DNA of 40,955 nt from Paenibacillus sp. (GTDB taxonomy: Bacteria > Bacillota > Bacilli > Paenibacillales > YIM-B00363): the NCBI GenBank assembly GCA_031181325.1, contig JAPSKX010000023.1:1-40955 (forward strand), in the 5' to 3' direction. Of the stretch, positions 8,049-16,608 are shown piece after piece. Position 1 is the first letter of the stretch. Every line of letters begins with the position of its first letter. The position numbers and the translations under genes are program-made. The notes below the pieces were generated by a model. The model ran no database searches. It saw nothing but the letters and a program-made list of their open reading frames with translations, and was not told where the DNA came from.

Positions 8049-9545
8049 TTACTGCTTCGTATACCATTCGTTCATCGCATCGATCGCGGCCTTGCCGCCC
8101 TTCGCGTTGAACTCCTCGACGAACTTGTCGAACTCGCTCAGATCGCGCTTGTTCATAATAAACTTGAGGGCATTCTCTTCGGCGTAGTTCCGCAGCTCGG
8201 TGAACTTCGTATCCCACGCTGCGATGGAAGGGGCGTAGGCCGTTTCTTCCCGGACCTGCTTATGCGCCGTCAGCGGCTCGTAATACGGCATGAATCCCTT
8301 GGCCTCGAGCCTCGCGAAGAAGCTGGGATCCGTGTCCGACAGGAAGTACAGCGTTCGCCACGGAATCGCGTTGCTCTGCTCCGCCGTTTGCACGACCTTG
8401 CCGTCTTCTACCGTATAGTCTTCGCCCTCGATGCCGAACGTCGTGACCCGGTCCGCTTCCTCCCCGAAGATGAAGTTGAAATATTCCGCGGCCCCGATTT
8501 TGTTCTTCGCCTGCTTGGGAATGACCTGGTACAAGGAAGTCAATCCTTGCTCGGGGATGCCCGAATGTCCGTCCTTGCCGATCGGGGGAGCCGCGTAGCG
8601 AATGACGCCGCCGGTCTGCTTCTCCGCGATCGAGCGGTCGATCGTGAGCGCATCGGCCCAATAGGTCGTGCTGACGGCGGCCGTGCCGTTGATCATCCGG
8701 TCCTTCACATCCTTGTTGATGGCGAATTCCTGATCGATCAACCCTTCCTCGTACCACTGCTTCATCGTCTCGAGGAATGCCATGTATTCCGGTTGAAGCC
8801 AGGCGAACTCGAGCTTGCCGTCCTTCGCGACCGTCGTCGTGCCGACGCCGAAGGCGCCGGCGAACGGCGCGAACGCGCTCGTGAACCCGCCCGGATTCGA
8901 AGCGGCTGCGGTCAAGGGCGAGATGTCGTATTTCTCTTTCAGCGTCTTCATCGCCGCATACAGCTCGTCGAGCGTCGTCGGCTCGGCGAGGCCCGCCTCC
9001 TCGAACAAATCCCATCGAAGCAGCACGCCGGCGCCGACCTTGGCCGCCGCCCGGTGCGGAATCGCGTACAGCTTCCCGTCGTACCGGACGGCGTCGAGCT
9101 CTTCCTTCGAGAAGACGGTATCCAAATTCGGAATGTACTGCGCGACGAGATCGTCCAGCGGCTCGAACGCCCCCTGCTGCGCCAGCTTGAAGTAGTCCGC
9201 CTTGCCAGGAATCCACAAGATGTCGGGAACGTCTCCGGAAGCGAGCACCACGGAAATCTTCTGCGCGACGTTATCTTTCGGCAGCGGCTCGTACGTCACG
9301 TTGTAGCCGGACTTCTCGCGGAGCAGCTTGATGAGCTTGTTGTCGTTAATATTGTCCGAACCTTGGAACTGTTCTAGCGAGGCGTGGTACGTGCGCATGA
9401 TCTTCAATTCCTTGCTCTTGGTACCGCCCTCGCCCGAGCCGGCCCCTCCGGTCGTCGACGGGCTCCCGGCTCCCCCGCACGCCGCCGTCGTCGCGACGAG
9501 CAGCGTCCCCGCGAGAAGCGCCGCCGATCTCTTCTTCGTGATCAT
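8049..9545 (-). CDS. Extracellular solute-binding lipoprotein (LplA/YtcQ type), 498 aa
   Basis: A lipoprotein signal peptide ends at TTAAC-type lipobox residues ATTAAC, lipidated Cys23, followed by a Gly/Ser linker. The rest has the family 1 solute-binding fold: VVLASGDVPDILWI near residue 110, and long helical lobes. The length of ~500 residues is typical of the Paenibacillus/Bacillus LplA-YtcQ group, which captures oligosaccharides outside the membrane for the two permeases encoded just upstream in the transcript. AGGGAGG precedes the ATG. The energising ATPase is not in this operon; in this group an MsmX-like shared ATPase is normally used. Substrate unknown. Confidence 0.93.
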   Translation of the reverse strand: MITKKRSAALLAGTLLVATTAACGGAGSPSTTGGAGSGEGGTKSKELKIMRTYHASLEQFQGSDNINDNKLIKLLREKSGYNVTYEPLPKDNVAQKISVVLASGDVPDILWIPGKADYFKLAQQGAFEPLDDLVAQYIPNLDTVFSKEELDAVRYDGKLYAIPHRAAAKVGAGVLLRWDLFEEAGLAEPTTLDELYAAMKTLKEKYDISPLTAAASNPGGFTSAFAPFAGAFGVGTTTVAKDGKLEFAWLQPEYMAFLETMKQWYEEGLIDQEFAINKDVKDRMINGTAAVSTTYWADALTIDRSIAEKQTGGVIRYAAPPIGKDGHSGIPEQGLTSLYQVIPKQAKNKIGAAEYFNFIFGEEADRVTTFGIEGEDYTVEDGKVVQTAEQSNAIPWRTLYFLSDTDPSFFARLEAKGFMPYYEPLTAHKQVREETAYAPSIAAWDTKFTELRNYAEENALKFIMNKRDLSEFDKFVEEFNAKGGKAAIDAMNEWYTKQ

Positions 9546-9600
9546 CGTTGTAACCCTCCCTTTCGAATCTTGGTTATATGAGGGCGCGGGCCCGACCCAC

Positions 9601-10467
9601 CTACCCCTTCACCGCGCCTAACATAACGCCCTTGACGAAATACTTCTGAACGAACGGGTACACGCATAGGATCGGAACGACCGCGCAGATAATCGCCGCG
9701 GCCCGGATCGTCTCCGGCGCGACTTCCCGAAAGACGTCGCTGAGCACCATATCCGCGCTCTTCTCGTCGGTGACGAGCTGCAGCAGGAACATCTGCATCG
9801 GCATCCATCGCCTCTCGGTAATGTACATCATGGCGTGGAAGAAGCTGTTCCAATAGCCGACCGCGTAAAACATCGAGATCGTCGCGATCGCCGGGACGGA
9901 CAGCGGCAAGTAGATCGAGCATAAGATCCGCCAGTTGCTCGCCCCGTCCATCCGCGCCGACTCCTCGAGCGCGTCCGGAACCGACAAGAAGAAGTTGCGA
10001 ATCAGGATCAGATTGAACGGCGACAAGGCGACCGGCAGGATGAGCGACCATAGCGTGTTCAGCAGCGAGAGCTCCTTCACGACGAGGTACGTCGGAATGA
10101 TGCCGCCGCTGAAAAACATCGTGATCACGAACGCCAGCATCAGCCAGCGCGAATACGGCAAATTGTTCCGCGACAGCGGGTACGCCGCCAGCGCCGTAAG
10201 CGCCATGGACATCGCGGTCCCGACGACCGCCAGGAAGACGGAATTCATGAAGGAGTACAGAAACTGTTTATTTTCCAGCACGTACCGGTACGAGGATAAA
10301 GTAAACCCTTTCGGCCATAAGATCACATCCTTCGCCAGCACGTAGGCTTCGCTGCTGAGCGACTTCGCCGCGATATGAAAGAACGGCAAAATCATCGACA
10401 GCGACAAAAGCGACAATAGCAGCACGTTCGCGTATTGGAACCAACGTTCTCCTCTCGAACGAATCAA
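9601..10467 (-). CDS. Carbohydrate ABC transporter permease (LplC/YtcP type), 288 aa
   Basis: Six-helix permease of the CUT1 class. The cytoplasmic EAA loop reads EESARMDGASNWRILCSIYLPLSVPAIATI (about residues 176-205), where the ATPase docks. The start is TTG at 10467, with GGGAGGG six bases upstream. It lies between the other permease gene (15-bp gap) and the solute-binding protein gene, the standard LplB-LplC-LplA order. The C-terminal VMLGAVKG matches the family. It would form the membrane channel with the preceding permease to import an oligosaccharide that I cannot specify. Confidence 0.93.
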   Translation of the reverse strand: MIRSRGERWFQYANVLLLSLLSLSMILPFFHIAAKSLSSEAYVLAKDVILWPKGFTLSSYRYVLENKQFLYSFMNSVFLAVVGTAMSMALTALAAYPLSRNNLPYSRWLMLAFVITMFFSGGIIPTYLVVKELSLLNTLWSLILPVALSPFNLILIRNFFLSVPDALEESARMDGASNWRILCSIYLPLSVPAIATISMFYAVGYWNSFFHAMMYITERRWMPMQMFLLQLVTDEKSADMVLSDVFREVAPETIRAAAIICAVVPILCVYPFVQKYFVKGVMLGAVKG

Positions 10468-10482
10468 CCGGTTCCCTCCCTT

Positions 10483-11421
10483 CTAGAAGATGCCCTCTTC
10501 GCCCATGCGCCGAGCGAGCCAATTGGCGCCGACCAGAAGCGCGCAGCCGATGACGGACTTGAACAATCCCGCGGCGGTCGTCAAGCCGAATTGCATCTGA
10601 CCGAGGCCGACCCGAAAGACGTACGTATCGATAATGTCCGCCACGTCGTACACGGTCGCGTTGTACATGACGAGCACCTGCTCGAATCCGGCGTCGAACA
10701 CATGACCGATGCGCAGCAGCAGCAAGATGACGATCGTCGAACGAATGCCGGGCAGCGCGACATGCCAGATTTGCCTGAGCCGATTGGCGCCGTCGACGCG
10801 GGCCGCCTGGAACAATTCGTCGTTAATGCCGAGCAGCGCGGCGAGGAAGACGATGGCGCCCCAGCCCGCTTCCTTCCAAATATCGGAGAAGACGAGGATC
10901 CAGCGGAACCATCGCTCGTCCGACATAAAGAAAATCGGTTCGAAGCCGAGCATCTGGATCCCCTTATTCACGATCCCGCTGCTCGGGGACAGCAGGTCGA
11001 TGAAGATGCCGCCGACCACGACCCAAGAGATGAAGTGGGGAATATACGTGATCGTCTGCACCGCCCGTTTGAACTTCTCGAGCACGAGCTCATTGAGCAG
11101 CAGGGCGAGCAGAATCGGGGCCGGGAAGCCGATGACGAGCTTCATGAGGCTGATTACCAGCGTGTTGCGCACGACGCGCGGAAATTCGTCGAATAGGAAC
11201 AGCTCCTTGAAATATTGCAATCCGACCCAAGGGCTGTTCAGAATGCCTTGAATGACATTGAAATCTTGGAAGGCGATGACGACGCCGTACATCGGCGCAT
11301 ACTTGAACAGCAGCAAGAACAGAAGCGCCGGAGCCAGCATCAAGTACAAATCCCAGTATCGAAGCCCGGATCGTCTCGGCTTCGCGCCCGTCTCGGCTTG
11401 CGTCTTTGCGATCGTTTCCAT
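10483..11421 (-). CDS. ABC transporter permease (LplB/YteP type), 312 aa
   Basis: The N-terminus reads YWDLYLMLAPALLFLLLFKYAPMYGVVIAFQDFN, the usual opening of LplB/YteP permeases, and the EAA loop is ELFQAARVDGANRLRQIWHVALPGI. I chose the ATG at 11421 because GAGGGG stands just before it; a longer frame to 11463 has no Shine-Dalgarno and runs into the promoter. It is the first gene of the transporter operon. Its promoter region carries the 30-bp element shared with the Rieske gene, which suggests activation by the adjacent YesM/YesN-like pair. Confidence 0.93.
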   Translation of the reverse strand: METIAKTQAETGAKPRRSGLRYWDLYLMLAPALLFLLLFKYAPMYGVVIAFQDFNVIQGILNSPWVGLQYFKELFLFDEFPRVVRNTLVISLMKLVIGFPAPILLALLLNELVLEKFKRAVQTITYIPHFISWVVVGGIFIDLLSPSSGIVNKGIQMLGFEPIFFMSDERWFRWILVFSDIWKEAGWGAIVFLAALLGINDELFQAARVDGANRLRQIWHVALPGIRSTIVILLLLRIGHVFDAGFEQVLVMYNATVYDVADIIDTYVFRVGLGQMQFGLTTAAGLFKSVIGCALLVGANWLARRMGEEGIF

Positions 11422-11458
11422 AATCCCCTCCCTGCGGTCTAGGTTTCCGTCTGTTCTA

Positions 11459-11464
11459 AGCATA
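11459..11464 (-). promoter_or_regulatory. Candidate -10 box of the transporter operon
   Basis: TATGCT on the minus strand, 37 bases before the permease ATG. It lies 31 bases downstream of the shared 30-bp element, almost exactly the spacing seen at the Rieske promoter. No good -35 hexamer is visible, as expected for a promoter needing an activator. Confidence 0.45.
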
Positions 11465-11495
11465 GAGGTTCTAAGGAAATTCTCGTATCCCGGTT

Positions 11496-11525
11496 GTTTG
11501 ACTTTGGGCGCAACTATTTTTACTT
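11496..11525 (-). promoter_or_regulatory. Shared 30-bp element, copy A (putative activator site)
   Basis: On the plus strand the block begins GTTTGACTTTGGGCGCAACT, then AT, then TTTTACTT. It matches the element at 16503-16532 in 28 of 30 positions (first 20 identical). It ends 74 bases before the permease start, against 73 bases at the other copy. Position just upstream of the -35 region fits an AraC-type activator; the YesN-like regulator encoded alongside is the obvious candidate, by inference. Confidence 0.7.
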
Positions 11526-11533
11526 GTTCCCGG

Positions 11534-11553
11534 CCGGCGCCAGGCGGCGCCGG
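11534..11553 (-). terminator. GC-rich hairpin after the response-regulator gene
   Basis: Perfect 8-bp stem CCGGCGCC / GGCGCCGG with a 4-nt loop, five bases past the response-regulator stop. No T run follows, so termination is uncertain. It may partly insulate the transporter promoter from read-through of the regulatory operon. Confidence 0.4.
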
Positions 11554-11558
11554 AAGCG

Positions 11559-13157
11559 CTACGGCTTATACACTTCGCTCGGCTTGACGCCCCAATATTT
11601 CGCGAACGCCTTGGAGAAATAATTGACATGCCGGTACCCGACCCGTTCCGCCGTCTCGTACACCTTATGTCCCAGCGCCAACAATTCCTTCGCTTTCTCC
11701 ATGCGCAGCTTCAGCACGAATTCGGAGAAGGACGCGCCCGCGACCTTCTTGAACGTCCGGCTCAAGTAGGAGTAATTGACGTATAGCTGTTCCGCGACCA
11801 GGAATAAGCTCAGCTCTTCGTCGTGAAGCCTCTCCTGAATGAACCGAATCACCTCGCCGACCGTGATCTGGGTGCCGGATTGGCGGCGCTCGGCGATCGT
11901 CCGGCTCACGCGCTCCGTCATTCGGCGCAGCCATTCCGATATTTGCTCCCGCGTCAGCAGCTCGTAATAGCGTTCGAAGTCGTCCGCATCGCCCGCCAAC
12001 GCCTCGCGAAGCGTCCAACCGTGCGCATGCACGATGCGCGTCAGCATGCACACCATGCGCAGCAGCGATTCCTTGGCATCGGCGACCGGCCGATTCGGGG
12101 CGAAGCCGACCTCCATGATGCGCGCGAGCCACTCCCGGACCGAAGCGTCGTTCCCCGTCTCGATCGCCATCTCCAGCTCCTTCTCGATGCCCCCGAACGC
12201 CGCCCAGGAATCGTTCGGCGCCTGCGCGTCGCGGAACGAGATGCTCATCCCGTTCCCGAGCACGACGCGCTCCTGCAGCGCCATGCGGCTTTGCCGATAC
12301 GCATGCGGCAAGTACAGCTTGTTCGCGACCGGCGCGCCGATGCCGGCGCTGGCCGTCAGCTTAAGGCAATCCTTCGCCGTGGCGAGCAGCAGGTCGATCT
12401 GGTGATGCACCGACGTCTGCCAGGCGTCGTCGGGCTCTTGCGCAGGGGCGAAAAACAAGATCGCCGTCATCCCGTCGTCGTCCTGCAGCGTCACGCAATC
12501 GAGCGCGGCGAACACGTCGCGCGCGATTGTGTACAACGCGAACTGGACCAACGGACGATCCGTTGCGCGAAAACGGTCGGTCCCTTCCGGAATCGGGTCC
12601 ATATCGACGACGATCGGCCACAGCCGTTTTCCGTCGAGCCGCTCCTTCAGCGTGCCGCTCCACTTTTCGATTTCCCACAAGGAGTACCGGTCGTTCAACC
12701 AATTTTTATAGAAAATGTTCCTAAGATGCGGCAGATGCTCCTCCCAGCGATGCTCCAGCACGGACAGCCGGTGCTTCTCAAGCAGCTCGCGTTCGCGCAG
12801 CGCCTTCGCTTCCATTATCACTTCCTGCAGCTGTTCGTTGCTCGCCGGCTTGATTAGAAACTTATAAACACCGTGCTCGATGCTTTCTCGCGCATACTCG
12901 AAATCGTCGTACCCCGTCAAAATAACGACCTTGGTTTCGGGTTGATGCGCCTTCGTCCACCCGGCCAGCTCGAGACCGCCCATATTCGGCATCTGAATGT
13001 CGGTCACGATCAGATCGACATGCTCCCTCTGCAAAATGCCGACCGCCTCGCTCCCGGAGCCGACCGCATCCACCAGCTCGAGCTCCGGCAGCTCGCGCAC
13101 GCATGCGGCGATCCGTTCCCGGACATACAACTCGTCTTCCACGATAAGCAGCTTCAT
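11559..13157 (-). CDS. YesN-like response regulator with AraC-type DNA-binding domain, 532 aa
   Basis: The receiver domain (1-120) has the acidic pocket (VEDE), phospho-acceptor Asp53 in VTDIQMP, and Lys103 in FLIKPAS. A long middle region resembles the degenerate cyclase-like linker typical of YesN proteins. The C-terminal ~100 residues are an AraC double helix-turn-helix (LSLFLVAEQLYVNYSYLSRTFKKVAG and VYETAERVGYRHVNYFSKAFAKYWGVKPSEVYK). It overlaps the kinase gene by four bases (ATGA), so the pair is translationally coupled. In this family the regulator activates a neighbouring sugar transporter operon, here starting 138 bases downstream. The repeated 30-bp element before the permease and Rieske genes is its likely target. 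Confidence 0.95.
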   Translation of the reverse strand: MKLLIVEDELYVRERIAACVRELPELELVDAVGSGSEAVGILQREHVDLIVTDIQMPNMGGLELAGWTKAHQPETKVVILTGYDDFEYARESIEHGVYKFLIKPASNEQLQEVIMEAKALRERELLEKHRLSVLEHRWEEHLPHLRNIFYKNWLNDRYSLWEIEKWSGTLKERLDGKRLWPIVVDMDPIPEGTDRFRATDRPLVQFALYTIARDVFAALDCVTLQDDDGMTAILFFAPAQEPDDAWQTSVHHQIDLLLATAKDCLKLTASAGIGAPVANKLYLPHAYRQSRMALQERVVLGNGMSISFRDAQAPNDSWAAFGGIEKELEMAIETGNDASVREWLARIMEVGFAPNRPVADAKESLLRMVCMLTRIVHAHGWTLREALAGDADDFERYYELLTREQISEWLRRMTERVSRTIAERRQSGTQITVGEVIRFIQERLHDEELSLFLVAEQLYVNYSYLSRTFKKVAGASFSEFVLKLRMEKAKELLALGHKVYETAERVGYRHVNYFSKAFAKYWGVKPSEVYKP

Positions 13158-14893
13158 CGATTCCCGTCCTTTCCCGCGGGGAACGTTAACGCGACGATCG
13201 TCCCTTCCCCGTATGCGCTGTCGATTCGCAAATCCGCCGCGTCTCCGTAATACAGCTTCAGACGCGACTTTACGTTCTTGAGTCCGAAATACCGGCTGAA
13301 CGGCCGATCGCCCTCGACGCGATACGAGCGGCTCGTGATGTTGTCCAGTTCGCTGCGGAGCGACTCCAGCTCCTTCTCGTCCAGCCCGATGCCGGTGTCC
13401 TCGATCTCGATGCGAAGCATGTCGCCGTCCATCCGCGAGCGAAGATGCAGCTCGCCGCCTTCGGGGGACTTGGATAAGCCGTGAACGATGGCGTTCTCCA
13501 CGATCGGTTGCAGCAGCAGCTTCAATACGGGGACCTGCTTCGTGTCCGCGTCCAGCGAGACGTCGACCGTGAACCGGTCGGTGCGGAGCTGCTGCACTCG
13601 AATGTAGTACATTAAGTGCTGCACCGTCTCCTCCAGCGTGAACGCGTCGCGTCCCTTGCCCAGACTGACGCGGAAGAACTGCGCCAAATTCATCACCATC
13701 TCGCTGATCGTGCGCATGCCGTGCTTCGTGGCGACCGAATAGATCGAATCCAGCGTGTTATACAGAAAATGCGGATTGATCTGCGACTGCAGCAGGCTGA
13801 ATTCCGATCGCGCGAGGCGAAGCTCCTTCTCGTAATCCTCTTCGATCATTTTGCGCTGCGCCTCGGCCATCAGGTTGAACGCATTCATCAGGTAGCCGAA
13901 TTCGTCCTTGCGCCGATGGGCGATCTGCGCCGTCAGGTTGCCGCCGCTGAACTGCTTGATCGCCTGCGACATGAGCTGCAGCGGCTTCGCGATCTCGTTA
14001 TAGACGAGCCACGCGATCCATATCGCGAGCAGCGCGCTCATCGCGATAATCAGGTACGTCAGCCGCTGCAGCTGCCGCGGCTGGCGGAACAGCTCGTCCC
14101 GCGGCTGCTCCATCGCGATCGACCATGTGCCGTTGTCTTCCTCGATGCGAATGAACGCGTCTTCCGAACGGCCGTCGCCTTTGGGGTTGCTCTCCAGGAC
14201 GATATGGCCGTTGTAATATAACGAGACGTCCGTGTTCGGCGACGTATGAAGATGTTGAATAATGTTGCGCAGCGATGCCTTGTCGACGACCAGCACCATG
14301 ACGTTCGGCTCGCCCGTGTTGCCGAACACGTCGAGCAGGCGCGCGTAATAAAGATGCCCCATGTCGAGGTAAGCGGACCGGACGCCGTCCGTCGGGGAAG
14401 GCGCGTAGACGACCAAGCCGCCGCCCGCGTCGATCGTCTGCCGGAACCACGCTTCCTCCTTTACCTGCGGCCACCTCATCCCTCCCGCGAGCGTCGACAC
14501 CCCGCTCCCGCTCTCGCCGTGGAGAAGGAACGCCTCCTTCACCGCCCCGTTCACGTTCGTAAGCGCTGTCAACTGCTGCTGCACCGTATGGACCTCGTAC
14601 AAATTATCGCGGCGGAGCGGATCGTCCACGTCGCTCCAGACATCGACGAGGTTCGGATTCGAGCCGATCAACAGCGTCTGCTGGTCCATGTTCTTCGTCA
14701 GCTCGTCGATATACTCGAGCGTCGTCAGCAGCGCCCCTCGGGTACGATCCGTAATTTGGTCGTGTACCATGCGATGCGAATAATCGTTCGCGAACAGGCT
14801 GACGCCGACGAGCGGCAGCAAAATCATCAGGAACGTCATCGTTAATTTGAATTGGATGGAGTGCCAATGGAACGCCCGCCCGCGCCGTGTCAT
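13154..14893 (-). CDS. YesM-like sensor histidine kinase, 579 aa
   Basis: TM1 spans about residues 16-36 and TM2 about 283-303, with a large extracellular sensor between them. A HAMP segment follows (IAKPLQLMSQAIKQFSGGNLTAQI), then the His_kinase domain with QINPHFLYNTLDSIY containing the phospho-histidine, then HATPase_c (IVENAIVHGLSK, DTGIGLDE, FGLKNVKSRLKLYYG). I set the start at ATG 14893, preceded by GAGGGGG; the frame stays open far upstream but that part overlaps the amidohydrolase gene and is not coding. Such kinases sense extracellular sugars, often with a solute-binding protein. It is coupled to the response-regulator gene. Confidence 0.95.
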   Translation of the reverse strand: MTRRGRAFHWHSIQFKLTMTFLMILLPLVGVSLFANDYSHRMVHDQITDRTRGALLTTLEYIDELTKNMDQQTLLIGSNPNLVDVWSDVDDPLRRDNLYEVHTVQQQLTALTNVNGAVKEAFLLHGESGSGVSTLAGGMRWPQVKEEAWFRQTIDAGGGLVVYAPSPTDGVRSAYLDMGHLYYARLLDVFGNTGEPNVMVLVVDKASLRNIIQHLHTSPNTDVSLYYNGHIVLESNPKGDGRSEDAFIRIEEDNGTWSIAMEQPRDELFRQPRQLQRLTYLIIAMSALLAIWIAWLVYNEIAKPLQLMSQAIKQFSGGNLTAQIAHRRKDEFGYLMNAFNLMAEAQRKMIEEDYEKELRLARSEFSLLQSQINPHFLYNTLDSIYSVATKHGMRTISEMVMNLAQFFRVSLGKGRDAFTLEETVQHLMYYIRVQQLRTDRFTVDVSLDADTKQVPVLKLLLQPIVENAIVHGLSKSPEGGELHLRSRMDGDMLRIEIEDTGIGLDEKELESLRSELDNITSRSYRVEGDRPFSRYFGLKNVKSRLKLYYGDAADLRIDSAYGEGTIVALTFPAGKDGNR

Positions 14894-14988
14894 GCTCCGC
14901 CCCCTCATCTCTCGGATTTTCGTATTTTGGATCGGGAGAAAATGAAACGCAAAAGGAGAGGCGCGTTCGCCCCTCCATGCGCCTCCCG

Positions 14989-16053
14989 TTACGGAAGCTT
15001 GAACAACGCCTTCGCGTTGTCTCGGTAAATTTTCTCCTTCTTCTCCATCGGCAGCTGCCTTAGGATTTTCCGCGGATCGTCGAAATCCCAATGCGGGTAA
15101 TCGCTCGAAAACAGCAGCATGTTTTCCGCGTCGAACATGTCGAAGATCGACATGAGATGCTTCGGATTGTCCGGCTCCTCGATCGGCTGCGTGGTCATAT
15201 AACAATGGTCCCGCACGTATTCGCTCGGCAGCCGCTTCAGCCACGGCGTCGAGGAACGCAGCGCCTTGAAGTTCTTGTCCAGCCGCCAGAGCAGCGGCGG
15301 AAGCCACGAGACGCCGCCCTCGCTAAGGACGACCTTGAAGCCCGGATACTTCTCGAACACGCCCTCGCACACGAAGCTCACGAGGTGCGCCATGTACGTC
15401 TGCGGCAGACAGGTGTGCCATTGCAAGTAGTTGCTGACGTACCCGACCGCCGTCGGCGGATTGAAGATGCCGGCCCCCTCCGCGCCGGGGTGAATGACCA
15501 GCGGCAATCCGTTGCGCTCGCATGCCTCGTAGACCGGATAGTAGTATCGATGGCCGTACGGCATCGGAGAACCGCCGACGACGGAGACGCCCACGATGTC
15601 GGGATGCGGGCCGATCCGGTCGATCTCGCGCGCGGCTTCCGCGGGATCCTGCATCGCGACGCACAGGAAGCCCTTGAACTTCGGGCTGACCGGGAACCAT
15701 TCCGCGATGACGTAGTCGTTGTACGCCCGGCATACCGCAGCCGCGTAGTCCGGATCGGCGAACGCCGACACGCCGATGACCGCGTCGGAACAGAGCAGGG
15801 CGTAATCCATATGGAACGGCTCGATCAGATGCTCGATCATATATTCCGGGTCCGAACCGACCGGCAGGCCGCTCGGCGGATTCGCATCCTTGCGCTTATT
15901 GCCGATCGGCGAGATGTATGGCAGACCGCCCCCCCTCAGTCCGGCTTGACTCTTCCATGCGTCGTCCAAGTAAGGGAACAGGTCGTCTCCGCTGCGAAAC
16001 CCGTTATGTACGTCGCAATCGACGATCCCCCGAATCTCCTTCTCCTGTGTCAC
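14989..16053 (-). CDS. Amidohydrolase-2 family metal-dependent hydrolase/decarboxylase, 354 aa
   Basis: TIM-barrel protein of the amidohydrolase-2 (ACMSD-related) family. Visible metal-site elements are D14-V-H16 near the N-terminus, LVIHPG mid-protein and SSDYPHWDFDDP near the C-terminus. Members hydrolyse lactones or amides, or decarboxylate aromatic-type acids. I set the start at GTG 16053 because GGAGGAGG lies just upstream; the longer open frame covers the Rieske gene on the same strand and is spurious. It follows the Rieske gene by 19 bases and precedes the kinase gene by 95, so one transcript is likely. Its substrate is unknown. Pairing with a Rieske ferredoxin and a sugar-type transporter is unusual. 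Confidence 0.9.
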   Translation of the reverse strand: MTQEKEIRGIVDCDVHNGFRSGDDLFPYLDDAWKSQAGLRGGGLPYISPIGNKRKDANPPSGLPVGSDPEYMIEHLIEPFHMDYALLCSDAVIGVSAFADPDYAAAVCRAYNDYVIAEWFPVSPKFKGFLCVAMQDPAEAAREIDRIGPHPDIVGVSVVGGSPMPYGHRYYYPVYEACERNGLPLVIHPGAEGAGIFNPPTAVGYVSNYLQWHTCLPQTYMAHLVSFVCEGVFEKYPGFKVVLSEGGVSWLPPLLWRLDKNFKALRSSTPWLKRLPSEYVRDHCYMTTQPIEEPDNPKHLMSIFDMFDAENMLLFSSDYPHWDFDDPRKILRQLPMEKKEKIYRDNAKALFKLP

Positions 16054-16072
16054 GGTTGCTCCTCCTCCACGT

Positions 16073-16429
16073 TTACGTCCCCAGCACAATGTACACTTGT
16101 CCTTCCGACACTTCCACGGCGTAACTTCGCACGCGGACGCGATCGCTGAACAGCGACTTGCCCGTCTTGAGATCGAACTCCCAGCCGTGCCACGGGCACC
16201 GGACGATCTCCCGGTCGCGACCGTAGATGAACTCGTACACCTGCGACTCGAGCGTCGTTCCGCACACCGGACCGGCGCACAGCTCGGCCCCTTGGTGCGG
16301 ACAATAATTCTGAATCGCATAATATTCGCCGTTCACGTTGTAGACGCCGATCGAGCGACCCTTCACCTCTACGACCCTCGACGTTCCTTCCGGTATGTCT
16401 TCCGTTGCGGCTACCGGATGCAGTGCCAT
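16073..16429 (-). CDS. Rieske [2Fe-2S] ferredoxin-like protein, 118 aa
   Basis: Stand-alone Rieske domain. Cluster ligands are Cys43/His45 in CPHQGAELC and Cys78/His81 in CPWHGWEF. The protein is short and has no membrane segment, so it resembles soluble Rieske ferredoxins that carry electrons to oxygenases, but no oxygenase gene is in the window. I prefer the ATG at 16429, with GGGGAG upstream, over the ATG at 16444, whose spacing is poor. It is the first gene before the amidohydrolase. Its promoter carries a -10 box and copy B of the shared 30-bp element. Electron partner unknown. Confidence 0.93.
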   Translation of the reverse strand: MALHPVAATEDIPEGTSRVVEVKGRSIGVYNVNGEYYAIQNYCPHQGAELCAGPVCGTTLESQVYEFIYGRDREIVRCPWHGWEFDLKTGKSLFSDRVRVRSYAVEVSEGQVYIVLGT

Positions 16430-16464
16430 GGCGTCTCCCCCCATGCCTCTTTCGCTTGCTTCCC

Positions 16465-16470
16465 ATTATA
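16465..16470 (-). promoter_or_regulatory. -10 box of the Rieske-amidohydrolase operon
   Basis: Perfect TATAAT on the minus strand, 35 bases before the chosen ATG. The hexamer 17 bp further upstream (ACGAAA) is a poor -35, consistent with activator dependence. The shared 30-bp element begins 32 bases upstream of this box. Confidence 0.6.
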
Positions 16471-16502
16471 TCGCGGAGCTCGGAAGGTTTCGTAGGCCGA
16501 AG

Positions 16503-16532
16503 GTTTGACTTTGGGCGCAACTTCTTTTACTT
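16503..16532 (-). promoter_or_regulatory. Shared 30-bp element, copy B (putative activator site)
   Basis: Plus-strand block GTTTGACTTTGGGCGCAACT, then TC, then TTTTACTT; only the two middle bases differ from copy A at 11496-11525. Same orientation and nearly the same distance to the downstream start (73 against 74 bases). Best read as the operator that ties the Rieske/amidohydrolase arm to the transporter arm. Confidence 0.7.
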
Positions 16533-16548
16533 TTCTCCCCCGGACGGG

Positions 16549-16596
16549 AAAAAAAAAAGGCCGGTCAGGAGTAATTCCCTGATCGACCGTTTATCG
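16549..16596 (-). terminator. Rho-independent terminator of the DUF4395 gene
   Basis: Read on the minus strand: an imperfect stem with TCAGG / CCTGA core and outer CGG / CCG pairs around an 8-nt loop, followed by a long T run (the A-tract at 16551-16558 on the plus strand). It lies just downstream of the DUF4395 stop and before the Rieske promoter. Confidence 0.7.
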
Positions 16597-16608
16597 TGTC
16601 TCGTAAGT

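Noticed and set aside
7446-9377. 643-codon plus-strand frame opposite LamG-like and solute-binding genes
   Set aside because: Spans two real minus-strand genes and their gap; composition typical of antisense high-GC reading.
14894-15307. N-terminal extension of the YesM-like kinase
   Set aside because: In frame but inside the amidohydrolase gene; a normal kinase start with Shine-Dalgarno exists at 14893.
16054-16320. N-terminal extension of the amidohydrolase
   Set aside because: Reads through the Rieske gene in another frame; Ser/Arg/Cys-rich non-protein-like sequence; GTG 16053 has an excellent Shine-Dalgarno.
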